Assembly: GCF_001908095.1 (NCBI RefSeq)
Contig: NZ_MKGR01000002.1
Location: forward strand, 87,939-151,938
Direction of reading: 5' to 3'
Source: Xenorhabdus thuongxuanensis
GTDB taxonomy: Bacteria; Pseudomonadota; Gammaproteobacteria; Enterobacterales; Enterobacteriaceae
DNA length: 64,000 bases
The notes below the pieces were generated by a model. The model saw nothing but the letters and a program-made list of their open reading frames with translations. It had not been told where the DNA came from and did not search any database. The position numbers were made by a program, and so were the translations under genes. This document shows, piece by piece, positions 59,369 to 64,000 of this stretch; the first letter of the stretch is position 1, and the number at the start of each line of letters is the position of its first letter.

Positions 59369-62110
59369 ATGTATAAACAACCACCTATCAAGCCATCCTC
59401 TATTCATCATCTTTACGCGTTATTTGTTACTTTGCTTTTTACGTCTCTATTTTTATTCGGGTATAACTATTTTGATATTTGGCTGATGGAGAAAAAATAT
59501 GCTATCAGTAGTGTAACAGCTAAGATGAGATTGCAGATTAAAGATTATCGTTACCATGCAAATCATATTTTTGAGCAATCAAATACTCTGCCAATCTCCT
59601 CTCAGGAGAATACGCCATTGTTTAAATTGCGTTCTAATGTCTATTGGCTAGAAAATCGTTATCAGTCTGTTGATGCAATTATTTTTGGTCAATATAACAA
59701 CTCGAGTGTCCAACTTGCTCAGCACTTATCCAGTTATTTGGATATTCTTTGGGGGTCTCATAATGAATATTTGTCTATGTACTATCTCAATGGACAGGAC
59801 AATAATTTATTATTGATAACGACCTATCCGATTCTAAAACCAGAAATCAGGTTCAAAGAGAGCTATCTGACTTTGAATCCTGAAACCAAACGCACTGAGA
59901 TGTTGGATCAATCCTCCGCATTGGAGGAAAAAGAGAGCATTTCCTCCATTAATGTATTGCGTAGTGAAAGTATTTATTTCTACACCTATAAAGCTGCATT
60001 TAATGCAACAGGGCAATTAACCACTATTATTGCTTTTGATTTACCCATTAATAACCTTTTGCCGGTTGATATGTCACCAGCAAATTTCCGTTTGAATACG
60101 CTCAATTTACATGAACCTGAGGCTTCCGATAAAGTTGAGGTTTCATTGAACGGTTTTTGGCTAGAATTTTCTCAGCCTCTTGATGTCGTGCCGTATAAAT
60201 TGATTTACCAAGTCTCACTGAAGGCACTGATTGTAGATTTGTTGCTCAGAAATGTCTGGCTTTTGCTTTCTATATTGCTTTTCTTTCTGTTTTCTTTGAG
60301 TGGTTTATTTTATATCCGTAGGCGATATATTGCACCGAATGCTTCCATGGATCATGAACTGAAAATTAAAGATGCCCTAAATAGGGATATTATCTCTAAT
60401 ATTCCTATTGGAGTCGTGGTTTATGATTTTGAATCAAATCAGATAATGATAATTAATAAAGTTGCAGAGAAGCTGATGCCTCACCTGGATTTGAATAAAG
60501 TCATGGTAATGGCACAACAACATCATGGTGTAATTCAGGCATCCATTGATGAAGCAGTTTATGAAGTAAAAATTTATAACAATAGCTTTTTACCAGAAAC
60601 TTACCTATTTTTACTACAAGATAAAGATCAGGAATTCATGGCAAATAAGCGATTGCAATTTGCCCATCAGGAATATGATAAAAGTATTCAGATCAGGCAT
60701 TCCATGTTTTCAAACATTAATAATGAAATAAAAAATCCCATTAATAATATTAATGATATTGCCAACCAATTGCAGCGATTATCACAAGATGAAAATGAGC
60801 AAGAGTTATTGGATAAGTTATTAGATGAATCAAAATATATCACCGAATGGCTTGAAAACATTTCGTTACTCAATGAATTAGAGCTGGGGGATTGGCAGCC
60901 AGATAATGAAATATTTTCTCTATCTTCACGGTTGGAAGATATTTTGAAAGCCTCTTTACCGATATTAAATGCAAAAGGTTTGAAGGTTTATTATCACTTT
61001 AATATTTCTCGTGAATCTTTATTCCTAGGGGATGGGGTAGCATTAAGTAAAATTGTTACATTGTTGTTTAATTATGCAATAACGACGACCAGCTATGGTA
61101 AAATATCATTGGTTGTTAATAGCTCAGGTAAATATGACAACCATATTCAGATTGAATTGATGGATAGTGGCACTGGTTTAAGTGAAAGAGATCTAACTAG
61201 CTTAAATTATCCTTTTCTGAACCAATCAGTGGAAGATAAGTACTCTACCCATTCTGACATGACTTTTTATTTATGTAATCAGTTGAGTAAAAGAATGGGA
61301 GGAAGCCTTGATATTAAAAGCAAATTGGGATTGGGAACACATTATGTTATCAATTTGCCCTTATCGCAACATGATGAAAATAACGAAACACCTCAACTTT
61401 TGGAAGGGATCACGGTTTTAATTGATATCCATAACCCTGAAATTAGCAAAATCGTCCATACTTATCTCAATAATTATGGTGCAGCATATTTTGATAAAAG
61501 AAAAGAGGGCATTAGGGAAGAGTACGACATTATCCTTACGGATAGGCAGTATAAAGAAGAAAAGCAGTACAAACAGGAAAAACCAACTATATTATTAGTG
61601 GGGAGCTTAGCAGGATTTAAGCAGTTGAAGTCAGGAATGGTTCAGTGCAATTACAATCTTGCTGATGATATCATCAATGCAATATCGTTTCTGGTTGAAG
61701 AAATTTTCAGTTTAGATGGATCCAGAGAAATTATTGAAATCTCTAAATCAGCAGGTGATTTAGATAAACATATTGATTTAATTGAGAATATTGATAGCAG
61801 TATTGGCAATATCCTCAAAAGTTATCAAACTCAGTTGGCAGACAGTGACTACAGGAAATTGTTTATAGAGACAGTACCTATGGACATTACCAGACTGTAT
61901 TCTGATATAGAACGACATGATTTGATATCACTTTCGCAAACGGTACACCGCCTTAAGGGTGCGTTTGCTATGTTGGATTTGAAATTTCTTAGGTCATCAT
62001 GTGAGGCGTTGGAAAAACACATAGCAGACAATAATGAAGTAGAAATCAAAAATAGCATCAGCCTCATTGATTCCTTTATCACAAAGCTGTTGCAGCAAGG
62101 TAACCAATAA
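59369..62110 (+). CDS. rcsD: Rcs phosphorelay phosphotransferase RcsD
   Basis: 913-residue inner-membrane protein (E. coli 890). First helix about 17-33, large periplasmic domain to about 295, second helix about 295-315, degenerate histidine-kinase-like region (about 445-680), ABL-like domain, and C-terminal Hpt domain. The phosphorylated His is in LSQTVHRLKGAFAMLDL near residue 860. It passes phosphate from RcsC to RcsB during envelope stress, controlling capsule, motility and biofilm. The kinase-like part lacks the usual H-box His (SNINNEIKNPINNI), as expected for RcsD. Confidence 0.95.
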   Translation: MYKQPPIKPSSIHHLYALFVTLLFTSLFLFGYNYFDIWLMEKKYAISSVTAKMRLQIKDYRYHANHIFEQSNTLPISSQENTPLFKLRSNVYWLENRYQSVDAIIFGQYNNSSVQLAQHLSSYLDILWGSHNEYLSMYYLNGQDNNLLLITTYPILKPEIRFKESYLTLNPETKRTEMLDQSSALEEKESISSINVLRSESIYFYTYKAAFNATGQLTTIIAFDLPINNLLPVDMSPANFRLNTLNLHEPEASDKVEVSLNGFWLEFSQPLDVVPYKLIYQVSLKALIVDLLLRNVWLLLSILLFFLFSLSGLFYIRRRYIAPNASMDHELKIKDALNRDIISNIPIGVVVYDFESNQIMIINKVAEKLMPHLDLNKVMVMAQQHHGVIQASIDEAVYEVKIYNNSFLPETYLFLLQDKDQEFMANKRLQFAHQEYDKSIQIRHSMFSNINNEIKNPINNINDIANQLQRLSQDENEQELLDKLLDESKYITEWLENISLLNELELGDWQPDNEIFSLSSRLEDILKASLPILNAKGLKVYYHFNISRESLFLGDGVALSKIVTLLFNYAITTTSYGKISLVVNSSGKYDNHIQIELMDSGTGLSERDLTSLNYPFLNQSVEDKYSTHSDMTFYLCNQLSKRMGGSLDIKSKLGLGTHYVINLPLSQHDENNETPQLLEGITVLIDIHNPEISKIVHTYLNNYGAAYFDKRKEGIREEYDIILTDRQYKEEKQYKQEKPTILLVGSLAGFKQLKSGMVQCNYNLADDIINAISFLVEEIFSLDGSREIIEISKSAGDLDKHIDLIENIDSSIGNILKSYQTQLADSDYRKLFIETVPMDITRLYSDIERHDLISLSQTVHRLKGAFAMLDLKFLRSSCEALEKHIADNNEVEIKNSISLIDSFITKLLQQGNQ

Positions 62111-62111
62111 T

Positions 62112-62762
62112 ATGAATAACCTTAATGTCATTATTGCCGATGACCATCCCATTGTTTTGTTTGGCATCCGCAAGTCACTTGAACAAATTGAGTGGATTAA
62201 TGTGGTCGGTGAATTTGAAAATTCAACGACGCTCATTAATAGCTTGCCACATATAGAAGCAGATGTTCTCATAACAGACTTGTCAATGCCTGGGGATAAA
62301 TATGGTGATGGTATCACCCTGATAAAATATATTAAACGTCATTACCCAACATTGGCAATCGTTGTTCTTACAATGAACAATAATCCGGCTATTTTAAGCG
62401 CTATACTTGAGCTTGATATTGAGGGGATCGTGTTAAAGCAAGGAGCACCAACAGATTTGCCCAAAGCACTTTCTGCCTTGCAAAAGGGGAAGCCATTTAC
62501 ACCTGAAAGTGTGTCTAAGTTACTTGAAAAGGTTAATGCCAATGGATATGGAGATAAACGTTTATCTCCTAAAGAGAGCGAGGTCCTGCGTTTATTTGCT
62601 GAAGGCCTTCTTGTTACTGATATTGCTAAAAAACTTAATCGCAGTATTAAGACAATTAGTAGCCAGAAGAAATCAGCCATGATAAAACTGGGAGTCGATA
62701 ACGATATTGCATTGCTTAACTATTTATCTTCCGTCACTATCGACAAAGATATTGGTAACTAA
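62112..62762 (+). CDS. rcsB: Response regulator RcsB
   Basis: 216 residues, NarL/FixJ family, same length as E. coli and nearly identical. Receiver domain with acidic pocket IIADDHPIVLFGIRKSLEQI and the phospho-accepting Asp in LITDLSMPGDKYGDGITLIK; the LuxR-type helix-turn-helix is LSPKESEVLRLFAEGLLVTD to RSIKTISSQKKSAMIKLGV. ATG 62112 follows rcsD by one base; longer in-frame starts would lie inside rcsD. Activates capsule genes and represses flagella. Confidence 0.98.
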   Translation: MNNLNVIIADDHPIVLFGIRKSLEQIEWINVVGEFENSTTLINSLPHIEADVLITDLSMPGDKYGDGITLIKYIKRHYPTLAIVVLTMNNNPAILSAILELDIEGIVLKQGAPTDLPKALSALQKGKPFTPESVSKLLEKVNANGYGDKRLSPKESEVLRLFAEGLLVTDIAKKLNRSIKTISSQKKSAMIKLGVDNDIALLNYLSSVTIDKDIGN

Positions 62763-62783
62763 CCAATGTGTTATCTTTTTTAA

Positions 62784-62817
62784 TGGATAATCGGTAGCAG
62801 TGGTTACCGATTATCCA
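62784..62817. terminator. Hairpin between convergent rcsB and rcsC
   Basis: Perfect 13-bp stem TGGATAATCGGTA (62784-62796) with TACCGATTATCCA (62805-62817) and an 8-nt loop. It lacks a T-run on either side but stands between convergent genes. Confidence 0.65.
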
Positions 62818-62843
62818 TCATTCATGGTTCAATGTGTATGAGT

Positions 62844-64000
62844 TTAAATATCACTGTGTTTAATTAATGCTTCTTTTAAAATAGCCAGTGATACAGGTTT
62901 TGATAGACAGTCATTCATACCCATATTAATACAACGTTGTTTTTCTTCTGCCAGTGCATTGGCCGTAATGCCGATAATGGGTTTGGTATAACCTTCATCC
63001 CTCAAGTATTGGGCAAGTTCATAGCCATCCATATTGGGCATATTCACATCCGTTAGAATAATATCCATTGTGTTGTTTTTCAGGTATTCAATAGCTTCAA
63101 TACCATCATTAGCTGTTGATGCACTAAACCCTATTGAATTTAATTGGTCGACCAGTAAATTCTGATTAATAGGGTGATCATCAACGACCAATACTTTAAC
63201 TGTATTTAAGAAAATATCATTTTTGATGATTTTATCTGTAATAGGGATTGTTGATACAGAAATGACTGGCAAGAAACCATGTTCTGACAGGAGGTTATCC
63301 AGCATACTATCCAGTTCATTTAGTTCATAAGTGTTATATAGCCAATAATTTTCTCTAATTTGTTTTGGTGAGCCAATATGTTTTTCTGATATTTCTATAA
63401 AGTAACATACAGAAATATTTGATTTATTAGCTTGATCGCTAATTAGTATTTCTGTGCCATCTAGTTGATTTTCGTTATAGAGGGCAACTTGGAAATGATT
63501 TTGTGTAAGAAAATTTTGCAAATACTTTTCCAGAAAATCATTGCAAATATTTAACAGAATCCTTTTTTGTGTCCGCTGGCTGGATAATTGTTTAGCATAG
63601 TATTTCGTACCATATAAAGGGAGACGGATAGAAAAGATACTGCCAACATATTTTTGCGAGACGAATTCAATATCACCATCCATCAAATTGATAAGTTTTT
63701 CACAAATAGCCAGTCCCAATCCTGTACCTTGTGAGGAACTTTCTTTATTGGCACTGATTTGGAAAAAAGGCTCGAATAATTGAAGTTGTAACTTATCCTC
63801 GATCCCAAGTCCGGTATCTTTAATGCTGATATACAGATAGCCATGCCTTGAGCTGATTTCAATAACAACATAGCCAGATGTTGTAAATTTGATCGCATTG
63901 TTCAGTAAATTGGAGATAATTTGTTGTAACCTTACAGGATCATTACGGATGATATCAGGGACATCTGGTGCAATATAGCAGTACAAACCTAAGCTTTTTT
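62844..64000 (-). CDS. rcsC: Hybrid sensor kinase RcsC (C-terminal part, partial)
   Basis: The last 385 codons of RcsC; the 5' part lies beyond base 64000. Seen in order: the kinase ATP domain with N-box DPVRLQQIISNLLNNAIKFT, G1 IKDTGLGIED and G2 SSQGTGLGLAICEKLI; the RcsC-specific ABL domain; then a receiver domain with VLVVDDHPINQNLLVDQLNS, the phospho-Asp in ILTDVNMPNMDGYELA and the Lys in NDCLSKPVSLAIL. It phosphorylates RcsB through RcsD. Convergent with rcsB, as in E. coli. Confidence 0.95.
   Translation of the reverse strand, partial: KSLGLYCYIAPDVPDIIRNDPVRLQQIISNLLNNAIKFTTSGYVVIEISSRHGYLYISIKDTGLGIEDKLQLQLFEPFFQISANKESSSQGTGLGLAICEKLINLMDGDIEFVSQKYVGSIFSIRLPLYGTKYYAKQLSSQRTQKRILLNICNDFLEKYLQNFLTQNHFQVALYNENQLDGTEILISDQANKSNISVCYFIEISEKHIGSPKQIRENYWLYNTYELNELDSMLDNLLSEHGFLPVISVSTIPITDKIIKNDIFLNTVKVLVVDDHPINQNLLVDQLNSIGFSASTANDGIEAIEYLKNNTMDIILTDVNMPNMDGYELAQYLRDEGYTKPIIGITANALAEEKQRCINMGMNDCLSKPVSLAILKEALIKHSDI

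Overview
The window looks like chromosome of an entomopathogenic Enterobacterales of the Morganellaceae, most likely Xenorhabdus (Photorhabdus is the alternative). This rests on low-GC intergenic DNA, enterobacterial core genes in E. coli-like order (pta-ackA, yfbV/T/S/R, alaA, lrhA, nuoA-N; menDHBCE; rcsD-rcsB-rcsC), and accessory blocks expected of these bacteria: an NRPS with a cyclic-peptide exporter, hmsHFRS, and an LrhA/HexA-type regulator. The species call is inferred from recalled protein similarity; no search was run.

Layout. 1-2677: edge of a peptide natural-product locus on the minus strand, with a YojI/SyrD-type ABC exporter and the first 215 codons of an NRPS that starts with a condensation domain. 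2678-3913: gene-poor DNA holding a decayed IS5-type transposase fragment. 3914-11546: arginine succinyltransferase operon astCADBE plus a CycA-like amino acid permease. 11611-15058: pta and ackA (minus). 15322-20752: yfbV, yfbT, yfbS (plus), then yfbR and alaA (minus); yfbU, present in E. coli, is missing. 21555-22547: lrhA behind an 800-bp non-coding region that contains an intrinsic terminator. 23260-38226: complete 13-gene nuo operon with fused nuoCD. 38282-39458: a BigR/YgaV-like two-cysteine ArsR regulator and a split YeeE/YedE sulfur transporter (minus).

39948-50091 is a c-di-GMP/biofilm block, all on the minus strand: a membrane EAL protein, yfiRNB (periplasmic repressor, diguanylate cyclase, OmpA-like lipoprotein) and hmsHFRS (poly-GlcNAc synthesis and export). 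50921-56634: menD-menH-menB-menC-menE without menF. 56758-57300: yfaZ. 57369-58574: tyrP, with a well-formed pair of TyrR boxes upstream. 58988-59157: tRNA-Thr(TGT) and tRNA-Ser(TGA) on the minus strand. 59369-64000: rcsD, rcsB and the 3' part of convergent rcsC.

How the parts fit. ast and its permease feed amino-acid carbon and nitrogen to central metabolism. pta-ackA sets acetyl-phosphate, which can phosphorylate response regulators such as RcsB. nuo and men form the respiratory chain. LrhA, the Rcs phosphorelay and the YfiBNR/EAL/Hms block together control the switch between motility, surface polysaccharide and biofilm. No prophage, CRISPR array or intact mobile element was seen. The strongest leads for unusual biology are the Yfi-Hms-EAL block, the terminator-containing lrhA leader, the acidic LrhA tail, the palindrome cluster upstream of nuo, and the two-cysteine ArsR/YeeE sulfur operon.
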